A DNA stretch of 64,000 bases from Burkholderiaceae bacterium (lineage in GTDB: Bacteria; Pseudomonadota; Gammaproteobacteria; Burkholderiales; Burkholderiaceae_E): positions 124,001-188,000 of the forward strand of contig JAHBZV010000002.1 in assembly GCA_019635275.1 (NCBI GenBank). Direction: 5' to 3'. The notes under the pieces are model-generated. The model saw only the letters and a program-made list of their open reading frames with translations, was not told the DNA's origin and made no database searches. Every line of letters begins with the position of its first letter. The stretch's first letter is position 1. The position numbers and the translations under genes were made by a program. Of the stretch, positions 47,229 through 56,554 are shown piece by piece.

Positions 47229-48203
47229 TCAGGGCCGCCTGCGGCGCCCGGGTTTCCCAGGCGCGCTGCCCGCGCCGGCGCCGGGCCCCTCGCCTGGCCG
47301 CTTGCGCGCCAGTTCGCGCTCCATCTGCGCCACCAGCGCCTGCGCTTCGGCCCCTTCCGGAATCGGCCGCCCCGAGTCGCGCCAGGCCACCGCGTCCTTG
47401 AAACCGTTCAGCTGCGCACGCCGGCGAAACCACATCCCTTCCGGATTGTGCCGCGTGATGCCGTCGAAGACGGTGGCGAACATCTGCGTCTGCTCGAGCC
47501 CCATCGACTCGAGCACCTGGTTGACGACCAGCTTGTGCATCATCAGGTGACCGCGCGGCACGCCGGCGATGCGCCCGGCAAGCACGCGCACGGCCTCGTC
47601 GAGTTGCGCCGCGGGCACCGCGTCGGTGGCGAGCCCCCACTCCTTCGCCGTCCGGCCGTCGATCGTGTCGCCGGTGAACATCATCCGCTTGGCGCGCATC
47701 GGCCCGAGCCGGAAGGTCCACATCGCGGTCGTCGGGCATCCCCACACGCGCGTAGGCATGTAGCCGATCCGCGCGTCGTCGGCCATCACCAGCAGGTCGC
47801 AGCACAGCGCGATGTCGCTGCCGCCGGCGACCGCGTGGCCGTGCACCTGCGCGATCGTCGGCTTGTAGCTTCGCCACAGGCTCATGAAGTCCTCGGTGAA
47901 GCGCTTCATGGTCCGGTAGTCGAGCATCGGGTCCCAGGGCGTCGACTCCTGCTGGCACGGATGGTCGACGACGCCTTCGCCGAACGCCTGCAGGTCGTAG
48001 CCGGCGCAAAAGGCACGCCCCGCCCCGGCGAGGACGATCACGTGGACGTCGTCGTCGTCGTTGGCGAGCGCCACCGCGCGCCGGATCTCGCCGGGCATCC
48101 GCTCGTCGATCGCGTTCAGGCGCTCGGGCCGGTTCAGCGTGATCCGGGCGATGCGCGGATTGGCGCGGTCGCGCGCGTATTTCAACGTCTGGAAGCGGGG
48201 CAT
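47229..48203 (-). CDS. Crotonase-superfamily protein lacking both hydratase glutamates
   Basis: 324 residues. The oxyanion-hole motifs are kept (RAFCAGYDLQAF and HGHAVAGGSDIALCCDLLVMAD), but the two glutamates of enoyl-CoA hydratases are replaced: the first is Asp in GGSDIA, and the second region reads IGYMPTRVWGCP. The enzyme may be an isomerase, hydrolase or lyase rather than a hydratase. A basic Gly/Pro-rich tail ends GRRRRP. It is the last gene of the liv operon (46 bp after the ligase gene) and converges with the cyclase gene 19 bp away. Confidence 0.85.
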   Translation of the reverse strand: MPRFQTLKYARDRANPRIARITLNRPERLNAIDERMPGEIRRAVALANDDDDVHVIVLAGAGRAFCAGYDLQAFGEGVVDHPCQQESTPWDPMLDYRTMKRFTEDFMSLWRSYKPTIAQVHGHAVAGGSDIALCCDLLVMADDARIGYMPTRVWGCPTTAMWTFRLGPMRAKRMMFTGDTIDGRTAKEWGLATDAVPAAQLDEAVRVLAGRIAGVPRGHLMMHKLVVNQVLESMGLEQTQMFATVFDGITRHNPEGMWFRRRAQLNGFKDAVAWRDSGRPIPEGAEAQALVAQMERELARKRPGEGPGAGAGSAPGKPGRRRRP

Positions 48204-48249
48204 CGTCTCCTCCGGGATCGATGCGCCAGTGTAGCGGCGCGCGCAGCGC

Positions 48250-49509
48250 TCACTCGTACTTGCGCGCGTCCTCGATCACCTTGCCGTCGTTCGGCAGGCT
48301 GCCGGACTCGACCAGCGCGACCTCGCCGCGCAGCTTGGTGACTTCGCGCACCGCGTCGGCGAGCTGCGCCGACAGCGCCTGAGCGCCGCCGGCCGCGGCG
48401 AGCTTCGCTGCGTCGACCTCGCACTTCAGCGTCATGCGGTCGTTGGCCATCTCGCCCTCGACGACGAGCCGCGCGCGCCCGACCGCCGGGACACGCCGGA
48501 CGATCTCGGCGACCTGCCCGGGGTGGACGAACATCCCGCGTACCTTGGTCGTCTGGTCGGCACGGCCGAGCCAGCCTCGGATGCGCACGTTGGTGCGCCC
48601 GCACGGCGAGATGCCTGGCAGCACCGCCGACAGGTCACCGGTGCCGAAGCGGATCATCGGATACTCGGGATTGAAGCTGGTGACGACGATCTCGCCGACC
48701 TCGCCGTCGGGAACCGGCTCGCCGGTTCCCGGGCGCACGATCTCGAGGATCAGGTCCTCGTCGAGGATCATCCCTTCCATTGCGCTCGACTCGTAGGCGA
48801 CCAGCCCGAGGTCGGCGGTGCCGTACCACTGCAGCACCGTCTCGATGCCCTGCTGGTGGAACCACGCACGCAGGCTCGGCGGCAGCGCCTCGGCCGCCAG
48901 CAGCGCGCGCTTGAGCGTCGAGATGTCCAGCGCGAGCTCGCGCGCCTTCTCGACGATGATGCGCAGGAACGAAGGCGTGCCTGCATACGCGTCGGGCCGG
49001 AAGCGCCGGATCAGTTCGATCTGCTGCTCGGTCTGGCCGATGCCCGCCGGGATCACCGCGCAGCCGAGCTTGCGCGCGGCGCCGTCGACCATCCAGGCGC
49101 CCGGCGTCAGGTGGTAGCCGAAGCAGTTCTGGACGATGTGGCCGGGGCGAATGCCGGCGGCGTACAGCGCGCGCGTCGCGCGCCAGGGGTCGTCGCGCGC
49201 GCCTTCGGGGTCGAAGATCGGCCCGGGCGACATGAACAGGCGCCCCAGACGGCCGGGCTCGACGGTGCACAGTCCGCCGAAAGGCGGATCCTGCTCCTGC
49301 AGGGTCTTCAGGTCGCTCTTGCGCAGCACCGGCAGTTGCGCCAGCACCTTGCGCGAGCTCACCGCGCGCGGGTCGACGCCTGAGAGCAGCCTGGCCCAGC
49401 CGCGCGACTTCGTGATCGCGTGCTCGACCAGGCCGGGAAGCCGCGCCATCAGCGCCCCTTCGCGCGCCTCGGCGGGACGGGTTTCGAGGCTGTCATACCA
49501 GGCCGACAT
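48250..49509 (-). CDS. Phenylacetate-CoA ligase (PaaK)-like adenylate-forming enzyme
   Basis: 419 residues. PaaK-family features: FGYHLTPGAWMVDGAARKLGC, GTPSFLRIIVEKA, the ATP motif QWYGTADLGLVAYE and FGTGDLSAV, GWLGRADQTTKVRGMFVHPGQ in the C-terminal domain. The classical phosphate-loop TSGSTG is not obvious; FMSPGP (about 93-98) takes its place. It probably makes an aryl- or acyl-CoA from the acid imported by the adjacent ABC transporter. It starts 4 bp after livF. Confidence 0.85.
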   Translation of the reverse strand: MSAWYDSLETRPAEAREGALMARLPGLVEHAITKSRGWARLLSGVDPRAVSSRKVLAQLPVLRKSDLKTLQEQDPPFGGLCTVEPGRLGRLFMSPGPIFDPEGARDDPWRATRALYAAGIRPGHIVQNCFGYHLTPGAWMVDGAARKLGCAVIPAGIGQTEQQIELIRRFRPDAYAGTPSFLRIIVEKARELALDISTLKRALLAAEALPPSLRAWFHQQGIETVLQWYGTADLGLVAYESSAMEGMILDEDLILEIVRPGTGEPVPDGEVGEIVVTSFNPEYPMIRFGTGDLSAVLPGISPCGRTNVRIRGWLGRADQTTKVRGMFVHPGQVAEIVRRVPAVGRARLVVEGEMANDRMTLKCEVDAAKLAAAGGAQALSAQLADAVREVTKLRGEVALVESGSLPNDGKVIEDARKYE

Positions 49510-49513
49510 CGGT

Positions 49514-50368
49514 TCAGAGCCAGCGCTTGCGGCGCTTGTAGGACTTCAGGTTCTTGAACGAGCGGCGCTCCTCGCCGCCGCCCCCCAGGTAGAATTCGCG
49601 GACGTCCTCGTTGTCGACCAGCTCGGCCTGCGTGCCGTCGAGCACGATCTTGCCCGACTCCATGATGTAGCCGTAGCTGGCCGCGTGCAGTGCCATGCGC
49701 GCGTTCTGCTCGACCAGCAGGATGGTGATGCCGAGCTCGCGATTGAGCTGGCGGATGATGCCGAACACCTCCTTCACCAGCAGCGGCGACAGGCCCATCG
49801 ACGGCTCGTCGAGCAGGATCATCTTCGGCCTGGCCATCAGCGCCCGGCTGATCGCGAGCATCTGCTGCTCGCCGCCCGACAGGTATCCGGCCAGGCCGGT
49901 GCGCTCGCGCAGCCGGGGGAAGAAGTCGAACACCATGTCGAGGTCGCGCTTGACGCCCGCGTGGTCGCGCCGCGTGTAGGCGCCGAGCCGCAGGTTCTCG
50001 ACGACCGTCATGTCCTCGACGATCCGGCGGCCCTCCATGACCTGGAAGATGCCCCGGCGCACGATGTCCTCGGGCGCCCGGTTGGCGATCTCCTCGCCCA
50101 TGAACGTGACGTTGCCGCGCGTGACCTCGCCGTCCTCGGTGCGCAGCAGCCCCGAGATCGCCTTCAGCGTGGTCGACTTGCCGGCACCGTTGGGCCCGAG
50201 CAGCGCGACGATCTCGCCCTCGGGCACCTCGAGGCTGACGCCGCGAAGCACGAGGATGACCTCGTCGTAGACGACCTCGATGTTGTTGACCGTCAGGATC
50301 GGCGGCTTCGTCGCTGCGTTCGTTCCGGCCTTCGCCGGCTCGGCGAGGACGGATTCGGCTTGCGCCAT
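49514..50368 (-). CDS. livF: ABC transporter ATP-binding protein (LivF type)
   Basis: 284 residues from ATG 50368 with GGAG upstream; a start 39 bases earlier is possible but less supported. Walker A GPNGAGKST, signature LSGGEQQML, Walker B MILLDEPSMGL, then the LivF-typical ILLVEQNARMAL. The C-terminus is unusually basic (SFKNLKSYKRRKRWL). With LivG it powers uptake. A perfect hairpin separates it from livK. Confidence 0.93.
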   Translation of the reverse strand: MAQAESVLAEPAKAGTNAATKPPILTVNNIEVVYDEVILVLRGVSLEVPEGEIVALLGPNGAGKSTTLKAISGLLRTEDGEVTRGNVTFMGEEIANRAPEDIVRRGIFQVMEGRRIVEDMTVVENLRLGAYTRRDHAGVKRDLDMVFDFFPRLRERTGLAGYLSGGEQQMLAISRALMARPKMILLDEPSMGLSPLLVKEVFGIIRQLNRELGITILLVEQNARMALHAASYGYIMESGKIVLDGTQAELVDNEDVREFYLGGGGEERRSFKNLKSYKRRKRWL

Positions 50369-50393
50369 GCGTGCTGCTCCGCTGCTTTCCGGG

Positions 50394-50424
50394 GCCCCCC
50401 TCTTCACGGGGCGAAGAGGGGGGC
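50394..50424 (-). terminator. Perfect 12-bp hairpin between livK and livF
   Basis: GCCCCCCTCTTC (50394-50405) and GAAGAGGGGGGC (50413-50424) pair exactly over 12 bp with a 7-base loop. No T-run follows on the minus strand, so it is more likely an mRNA-stabilising or partial attenuation hairpin that raises the amount of binding protein over the downstream genes. Confidence 0.6.
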
Positions 50425-50435
50425 GTGCAGGCTGC

Positions 50436-51677
50436 TTACCAGCCGAGCCACTCGGGCTTGCGCGGGATGTCCGCCTCGCCGGCCTTCGAGATCGACTGCT
50501 GGCCGCCCTTAGAGTTGGCGCGATAGATGAACACCTTGGTCGTGCCGCGGTGATCCTCGGCCGTCCAGGTCGACGGGATGCAGACGCCCTGCAGTTCCGC
50601 CGGGACGTGGTCCTTGAACTGCTCCATCGCGGCCTTGATGTTCGGGCCGGTCACGCCGCCGTTCATCTTGGTCGCAGCGACCATCGCGTCACGCATGAAG
50701 AAGGCCGAGCAGACGCCGCGCATGTAGTGGACGGGCCGGTACTCGTTGCCGGTCGGGTCCGAGATCTTGGAGATCTCGCGCACCGTCTTCATGCCCGGCG
50801 CGTCGGACTTCCAGTCGGCGGCGCCGACCACGAACATCACGCCGTCGGCCGCGTCGCCCGCGCCGCGCAGCGCGTTCTCGTCCATGCCCCAGACGTTGGC
50901 CAGGTACTGGGTCTTGACGCCCACCGTCTCGCAGGACTTCAGCAGCGAGATCGTCGACCCGCCGGTGTTGGCGAGGAAGGCGTACTGGGCGCCGGATTCC
51001 TTCAGGCTCAGGCACTGGGCCTTGAAATCGCCGGGCTTCAGCGAGTACTGGATCGAGGGCATCACCTCGAAGCCGAGTTCGGTCGCGTAGGCCGCGCAGC
51101 CCGCCTTCGGTGCGTTCGGGTACGGGTGGTTGTCGCCCAGGTGGACGAACTTGGGCTTGTCGATCTTCTTCGCCTTCGCGTCGCCCGCCGCCCACTGCAC
51201 CAGCGCGCGACAACCGTCGGGGTACGACGGGCCGTAGAAGAAGTTGTACGGCGCAGGCTTGGTGCCCTTCGGGCCCTTGCCCTGCGGATCGGTCAGGTGG
51301 CCGGAGTACGACGCCGAGTAGTTCGGAATCTTGTCCTCCGCCTGGAAGCCGACGAGCGCCTCGGTGTCGGCCGTGCCCCAGCCCTGGATCGTGACCGCCT
51401 TGTCGGTGCCGACCCACTTCTTGTAGGTGGCGATCGCGCGCGGCGCGTTGTAGCTGTAGTCGACGGTCTCGAACTTCAGCGGCCGGCCGGCAATGCCGCC
51501 GTTCTTGTTGATCCAGGCCATCGCGTCGGCCACGCCCTGGCCGTAGGGTTTGCCGACGTCGGAGGTCGGCCCGGTGTAGTCGACCAGGTGGCCGACGAAG
51601 ATCGGGTCGGCCGCCGAGGCGGGGCCTGCGCCGAGCACGAGCGCCGCGGCAGCGGCAGCGAATACGGTGGTCTTCAT
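50436..51677 (-). CDS. livK: ABC transporter substrate-binding protein (LivK/HAAT type)
   Basis: 413 residues from ATG 51677 with AGGAGGAAA 6-7 bases upstream. The signal peptide ends ASA-AD (about residue 22-23). The mature part begins with FVGHLVDYTGPTSDVGKPYGQG, the type I periplasmic-binding fold of branched-chain-amino-acid-type transporters. Clusters with CoA ligases suggest an aromatic or aliphatic acid ligand rather than an amino acid; this is inference. Cysteine count is rather high (five in the mature chain), possibly disulfides. Confidence 0.9.
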   Translation of the reverse strand: MKTTVFAAAAAALVLGAGPASAADPIFVGHLVDYTGPTSDVGKPYGQGVADAMAWINKNGGIAGRPLKFETVDYSYNAPRAIATYKKWVGTDKAVTIQGWGTADTEALVGFQAEDKIPNYSASYSGHLTDPQGKGPKGTKPAPYNFFYGPSYPDGCRALVQWAAGDAKAKKIDKPKFVHLGDNHPYPNAPKAGCAAYATELGFEVMPSIQYSLKPGDFKAQCLSLKESGAQYAFLANTGGSTISLLKSCETVGVKTQYLANVWGMDENALRGAGDAADGVMFVVGAADWKSDAPGMKTVREISKISDPTGNEYRPVHYMRGVCSAFFMRDAMVAATKMNGGVTGPNIKAAMEQFKDHVPAELQGVCIPSTWTAEDHRGTTKVFIYRANSKGGQQSISKAGEADIPRKPEWLGW

Positions 51678-51703
51678 CTTCAGTTTCCTCCTTTGGTCGC
51701 CAG

Positions 51704-52789
51704 CTAGTAAGAGAACGGATAGAGCTTCCAGTACGCCTTGATCATCTTCCAGCGATGTGCGAGCCCGTCGGGCTCGAACATCAGGAACAGCACGATGGCC
51801 AGGCCGATCGCGCCCTCCTTCAGGAAGGCGATGCCTTCGGTGAGCGCCGGGAACACGCTCCCGGCCGCCTGCGAGAAGGCCTGCACGGTCTCGGGCAGCA
51901 GGACCATGAACGCCGTGCCCATCAGCGTCCCCATCACGCTGCCCATGCCCCCGATGATGATCATTCCGAGGAACTGGATCGACAGCAGGATCGTGAACGA
52001 TTCGGCCGACACGAAGCTCAGGTAATGGCCGAACAGCGCGCCGCCCACGCCCGCGTAGAAGGCCGCGATCCCGAAGGACAGCACCCGGTACTTGGTCAGG
52101 TTGATGCCCATGATCTCGGCCGACAGGTAGTGGTCGCGCACCGCCACGAACGCGCGCCCGTCGCGGCTGCGCAGCAGGTTCGCGCCGACCAGGTACAGCA
52201 CGACCAGCCAGGCCAGCACCACGTAGAAGTATTGCCGGTCGCCGGAGATCTGCCAGCCGAAGACGCTGAACGGCTGCGCGATCGTGCCCGACGAGCCGCC
52301 GGTGAACCAGTTGGCGCGGGCGAAGAAGTCCTCGAGGATGAACTGCGCGGCGAACGTCGCGATCGCCAGGTACAGGCCCTTGATCCGGGCGGCCGGGATG
52401 CCGAACAGCATGCCGACGACCGTGGTCATCAGGCCGGCCAGCGGGATCGCCCAGAACACCGGCACGCCCCACCGGTTGTTCAGCCACGCCGACGCGAACG
52501 CGCCGAAGCCGAAGAAGGCCGCGTGGCCCAGCGAGATCTGCCCGGTGAACCCGACCAGGATGTTCAGGCCGAGCGCGGCGATCCCGTAGTAGCCGATCTG
52601 GATCAGCAGGTTCAGCTGGTAGGCGCTCAGCAGCTCGGTGCCGCCGATCTTCAGTGGCGCGAGGCACAGCAGCAGCACCGCCGCGATCGCGAACGCCCGC
52701 GAGACCGGCGTCGGGAAGATCGTCGTGTCCTTGCGGTAGCTGGTCTTGAACTGGCCGCAGGGGACCAGCGCCGAGGAGGTCGTCGCCAT
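51704..52789 (-). CDS. livM: ABC transporter permease (LivM type)
   Basis: 361 residues with about nine or ten membrane segments. NILVGFTGQISLGHAAFFGFGAF and GLYLAIATFAAQFI are LivM hallmarks. It forms the channel with LivH. It starts 4 bp after the livH stop and lies 26 bp before livK. The C-terminus (KMIKAYWKLYPFSY) is aromatic and basic. Confidence 0.94.
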   Translation of the reverse strand: MATTSSALVPCGQFKTSYRKDTTIFPTPVSRAFAIAAVLLLCLAPLKIGGTELLSAYQLNLLIQIGYYGIAALGLNILVGFTGQISLGHAAFFGFGAFASAWLNNRWGVPVFWAIPLAGLMTTVVGMLFGIPAARIKGLYLAIATFAAQFILEDFFARANWFTGGSSGTIAQPFSVFGWQISGDRQYFYVVLAWLVVLYLVGANLLRSRDGRAFVAVRDHYLSAEIMGINLTKYRVLSFGIAAFYAGVGGALFGHYLSFVSAESFTILLSIQFLGMIIIGGMGSVMGTLMGTAFMVLLPETVQAFSQAAGSVFPALTEGIAFLKEGAIGLAIVLFLMFEPDGLAHRWKMIKAYWKLYPFSY

Positions 52790-52793
52790 GCGT

Positions 52794-53687
52794 TCAGATC
52801 CTCTCGATCTGCTTCGTGCCGAACAGGCCGTAGGGCTTGATCATCAGGATCACGATCAGCGCGTAGAACGGCGCCACCGTGTACAGGTTGCCCCAGTTCA
52901 GGTACTGGCTGTCGACGAACTCGGCCAGGTTCTCGAGCACCCCGATGATCAGCCCGCCGACGATCGCGCCGACGATCGAGTCGAGCCCGCCGAGGATGAC
53001 CGCCGGAAAGACCTTGATCCCGAAGAAGGACAGCGCCTGCGACACGCCGTTGACCATGCCGACCACGACGCCGGCCAGCGCCGACACGACCGCCGAGATC
53101 GCCCAGGCCGCGGCGAAGACGGTCTTGACCGAGATGCCCAGGCTCTGCGCGACCTGCTGGTTGAAGGCGGTAGCGCGCATCGCCAGCCCCATCCGCGAGA
53201 ACTTGAAGAACCACGCGAAGCCGGCCATGATCACCAGCGAGATCAGCATCGACATGATGTAGGGCGTCTGCACGTTCAGCCCCAGGATGTTCATCGACTT
53301 CGACGAGAACACCTGTGGAAACGGCGCGGTCCAGACGCCGAACATCCACTTCATCATCGCCTGGAAGAAGATCGACAGGCCGATCGTGACCATGATCACC
53401 GAGATGATCGGCTCGCCGATCATCGGCCTGAGCACCAGCACCTGCAGCAGGACCCCGAATGCGGTCATGAAGGCCAGCGTCAGCGGGAAGCCGACCCAGA
53501 ACGGCACCTTCATGCTGGTGAGCAGCCACCAGCAGGTCCAGGCCCCGATCAGCAGGAACTCGCCCTGCGCGAAGTTCACGATCTGCGTCGACTTGTAGAT
53601 CAGCACGAAGCACATCGCGACGACGCCGTACAGCGTCCCGATGATCACGCCGTTGACGAGCAGCTGGACAAGAAGTTCGGTGTTCAT
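52794..53687 (-). CDS. livH: ABC transporter permease (LivH type)
   Basis: 297 residues from ATG 53687. About eight membrane segments; STQIVNFAQGEFLLIGAW and GGLDSIVGAIVGGLIIGVLEN are LivH hallmarks. It pairs with LivM. It starts 11 bp after the synthetase gene. Confidence 0.94.
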   Translation of the reverse strand: MNTELLVQLLVNGVIIGTLYGVVAMCFVLIYKSTQIVNFAQGEFLLIGAWTCWWLLTSMKVPFWVGFPLTLAFMTAFGVLLQVLVLRPMIGEPIISVIMVTIGLSIFFQAMMKWMFGVWTAPFPQVFSSKSMNILGLNVQTPYIMSMLISLVIMAGFAWFFKFSRMGLAMRATAFNQQVAQSLGISVKTVFAAAWAISAVVSALAGVVVGMVNGVSQALSFFGIKVFPAVILGGLDSIVGAIVGGLIIGVLENLAEFVDSQYLNWGNLYTVAPFYALIVILMIKPYGLFGTKQIERI

Positions 53688-53698
53688 GGTTGCCTCTG

Positions 53699-55657
53699 CT
53701 ACGCGGCCCGCTCGGCGGCCACGGCCTTCGCCGGCCCCGGGCCGGCGGCCCCGGTCTCGAGCAGCTTCTCGACCACCAGGTCGGTCTGGATCCGCGAGGT
53801 CGTGCCGTCCTGGAAGCGGATCACGGTGTCGACGTGCACCATCGGCGTGTCGCCGTAGATCGCGTCGATGATGTCGGCGTACTTGTCGGCGATCACGTTG
53901 CGCCGGACCTTGCGGGTGCGGGTCAGCTCGCCGTCGTCGGCGTCGAGCTCCTTGTACAGCAGCACGAACTTGCGCACGCGCTGCGGCTCGGGCAGCGTCG
54001 CATTGACCTTCTCGACCTCTTCGCGCAGCAGCCGGTAGATCTCGGGGCGCGACGACAGGCTGGTGTAGTTCGTGAACGCGATGCTGCGCTGCTCGGCCCA
54101 CTTCGAGACGATCGAGTAGCGGATGCAGACGATCGCGGCCAGGTAGGGCCGGTCGTGGCCCAGGACGACCGCCTCGGCGATGAACGGCGAGAACTTCAGC
54201 TTGTTCTCGATGAACTGCGGCGAGAAGCGGGTGCCGCCGGACGTCGTGGCGAGATCCTTGACCCGGTCGATGACGACCAGGTGGCCGTTCTCCTTCTTGA
54301 TGTAGCCGGCGTCCCCGGTGTACATCCAGCCGTCGCGCACGTCGGCCCGGGTGGCGTCGTCGTTGCGGTAGAAGCCCAGGAACATGCCCGAGTTGCGCGC
54401 GACGATCTCGCCCACGCCGTTCCGGTCGGGCTGGTCGATGCGCAGCTCGGTGCGGCCGAAGGGCAGGCCCACCGTGTCGAAGTCGACGTCGCCGGGCCGG
54501 TGGATCGTGTAGGCGCCGGCGAGCTCGGTCTGGCCGTAGATCTGGCGCAGCGGCACGCCCATGGCCTGGAAGAAGCGGAAGGTGTCGGGGCCCAGCGCCG
54601 CACCGCCGGTCGCTGCGGACTTCAGGAAGGTGAAGCCGAGCCGGTCGCGCAGCGGCCGGAACAGGATCAGCTCGGCGAGCCAGGAACGGCGCTTCCGGTC
54701 GAGCGCCTGCAGGCCCAGCCTCATGCCCAGCTCGAACATCTTCTGCTTGAAGCGCGTCGCGTCCATCATCCGCGCGCGCACGTCGGCCGCGATCTGCTCC
54801 CACACGCGCGGCGCCAGCAGCACGAAGGTCGGGCCGATCTCGCGCAGGTCGGCCATCATCGTCTCGGGCTCCTCGACGAAATTGACCGTGATGCCGCAGA
54901 TCAGCGGCTGCGCCACCGCGTAGATCTGCTCCATGATCCACGGAAGCGGCAGCACCGACACGTAGTTGTCGGTCGGCAGCTTCGGGTCGACCTCGAGATA
55001 GGCCGCGCAGTGGCCGAGGAAGGGCCCGGCCTGCAGCATCGCCAGCTTCGGGTTCGAGGTGGTGCCGGAGGTCGTGCACAGGATCGCGACGTCTTCGGCC
55101 TTGCCCAGCGCCACCTCGTCGGCGAAGCGCGAGGGCTCGCGGGCGGCGGCGCGCGCCGCCATCGCCTTCAGCTCGTCCCAGCTCACCAGGCGCGGGTCGC
55201 GGTACTTCCGCATGCCGCGCGGGTCGAAGTAGACGATCCGCTCGATGCTCTTCGAGTGCTCGGCAACCTCGAGCAGCTTGTCGACCTGCTCCTCGTCCTC
55301 GGCCAGGACGACCCGCACCTCGGCGTAGTCGACCAGGTAGGCGACCTCCTGGGGCATCGCGTCGTGATAGATGCCGAGCGACATGCAGCCGATCGAATGG
55401 ATCGCGAGCTCGCTCCAGACCATCTCGGGGCGGTTCTTGCCGAGGTAGCTGACGACCTCGCCGCGCCTGACGCCCAGCTCGATCAGCCCGAGCGCGATCT
55501 CCTTGACCCGGTCGCGGTAGTCGGACCAGGTGAACTCGTTCCAGATGCCGAACTCCTTCTCGCGCATCGCGACCTCGCCGGGCCAGCGCTCGGCGTTGTG
55601 CAGCAGCAGCTTCGGAAGGGTGTCGTGACGGACGACGTCGCCATACTGCGCGTGCAT
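53699..55657 (-). CDS. Long-chain-type acyl-CoA synthetase (AMP-binding) within the liv operon
   Basis: 652 residues from ATG 55657. It is adenylate-forming: the phosphate-loop region reads TTSGTTSNPKLAML, a variant of TSGTTGxPKG, followed by YGQTELAG, YTGDAGYIKKENGHLVVIDR and the catalytic-lysine region TRTRKVRRNVIADKY. It activates a carboxylic acid to its CoA thioester. The start shares one base with the livG stop (TGATG). Its location inside the transporter genes suggests activation of the transported acid on entry. Confidence 0.92.
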   Translation of the reverse strand: MHAQYGDVVRHDTLPKLLLHNAERWPGEVAMREKEFGIWNEFTWSDYRDRVKEIALGLIELGVRRGEVVSYLGKNRPEMVWSELAIHSIGCMSLGIYHDAMPQEVAYLVDYAEVRVVLAEDEEQVDKLLEVAEHSKSIERIVYFDPRGMRKYRDPRLVSWDELKAMAARAAAREPSRFADEVALGKAEDVAILCTTSGTTSNPKLAMLQAGPFLGHCAAYLEVDPKLPTDNYVSVLPLPWIMEQIYAVAQPLICGITVNFVEEPETMMADLREIGPTFVLLAPRVWEQIAADVRARMMDATRFKQKMFELGMRLGLQALDRKRRSWLAELILFRPLRDRLGFTFLKSAATGGAALGPDTFRFFQAMGVPLRQIYGQTELAGAYTIHRPGDVDFDTVGLPFGRTELRIDQPDRNGVGEIVARNSGMFLGFYRNDDATRADVRDGWMYTGDAGYIKKENGHLVVIDRVKDLATTSGGTRFSPQFIENKLKFSPFIAEAVVLGHDRPYLAAIVCIRYSIVSKWAEQRSIAFTNYTSLSSRPEIYRLLREEVEKVNATLPEPQRVRKFVLLYKELDADDGELTRTRKVRRNVIADKYADIIDAIYGDTPMVHVDTVIRFQDGTTSRIQTDLVVEKLLETGAAGPGPAKAVAAERAA

Positions 55658-56448
55658 CAGGCGGCCTCGTCGTCCACGCCCAGGTAGGCGGTCTTCACGT
55701 GCTCGTTGTGCATGATCTCGTCGGGCAGGCCGTCGGCGATCTTGCGGCCGAAGTCCAGCACGATGACGCGCTGCGAGATGTCCATGACCACGCCCATGTC
55801 GTGCTCGATCATGATCACCGTCATCCCCCATTCCTCGTTGAGGTCGACGATGTAACGGGCCATGTCCTCCTTTTCCTCGAGGTTCATGCCGGCCATCGGC
55901 TCGTCGAGCAGGATCAGGTCGGGCTTGACCGCGACCGCGCGCGCCAGCTCGACGCGCTTGCGCAGGCCGTAGGACAGCGTGCCCGCGACCGCCTTGCGGA
56001 TGTGGCTGATCTCGAGGAAGTCGATGATGTCCTCGACATGGCGCCGGTGCTCGAGCTCCTCGCGCTGCGCGCCGCCGAACCAGTACAGGCCGCCGGTGAG
56101 GAAGTTGTTCTTCAGCAGGTGGTGCCGGCCGACCATGATGTTGTCCAGCACGGTCATGTGGCTGAACAGCGCGAGGTTCTGGAAGGTGCGGCCGAGCCCG
56201 AGCCTGGCCCGCTCGTTGGGCGTCAGGGCCGTGATGTCGCGACCCTCGAACAGGATCTGTCCCGCAGTGGGGGTGTAGCGGCCCGAGATGCAGTTCAGCA
56301 TCGAGGTCTTGCCCGCACCGTTCGGGCCGATGATCGAGAAGAGCTCGCCCGGCTTTACCTGGAAGCTGACGTCGCTCAACGCCCGGACTCCGCCGAACTG
56401 CAGCGAGATCGCCTTCGCCTCGAGGATCGGTGTCGCTTCGCCCTGCAA
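55657..56448 (-). CDS. livG: ABC transporter ATP-binding protein (LivG type)
   Basis: 263 residues. The start is taken as TTG 56448 because GGGAGG lies 7 bases upstream; the frame stays open another 45 bases without a better site. Walker A GPNGAGKTS, signature region LSYGLRKRVELA (LSYG in place of LSGG, usual for LivG), Walker B LILLDEPMAGMN. It is the first gene of the eight-gene liv operon, divergent from the Crp/Fnr gene. Confidence 0.92.
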   Translation of the reverse strand: MQGEATPILEAKAISLQFGGVRALSDVSFQVKPGELFSIIGPNGAGKTSMLNCISGRYTPTAGQILFEGRDITALTPNERARLGLGRTFQNLALFSHMTVLDNIMVGRHHLLKNNFLTGGLYWFGGAQREELEHRRHVEDIIDFLEISHIRKAVAGTLSYGLRKRVELARAVAVKPDLILLDEPMAGMNLEEKEDMARYIVDLNEEWGMTVIMIEHDMGVVMDISQRVIVLDFGRKIADGLPDEIMHNEHVKTAYLGVDDEAA

Positions 56449-56554
56449 CTGTCTGCCTCCCGGCCGTCGCCGCGGCCTGCTTCGCGCGCGCACGGCGCCC
56501 GCGTGGCGTGCGTCGTGCCGCCACGGGCAGTCTAAGGCAGGCAGCGAAGTATAG

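Noticed and set aside
50368-50407. Longer livF start at 50407
   Set aside because: The added 13 residues are encoded over the inter-gene hairpin arm region, and the ATG at 50368 has a better ribosome site.
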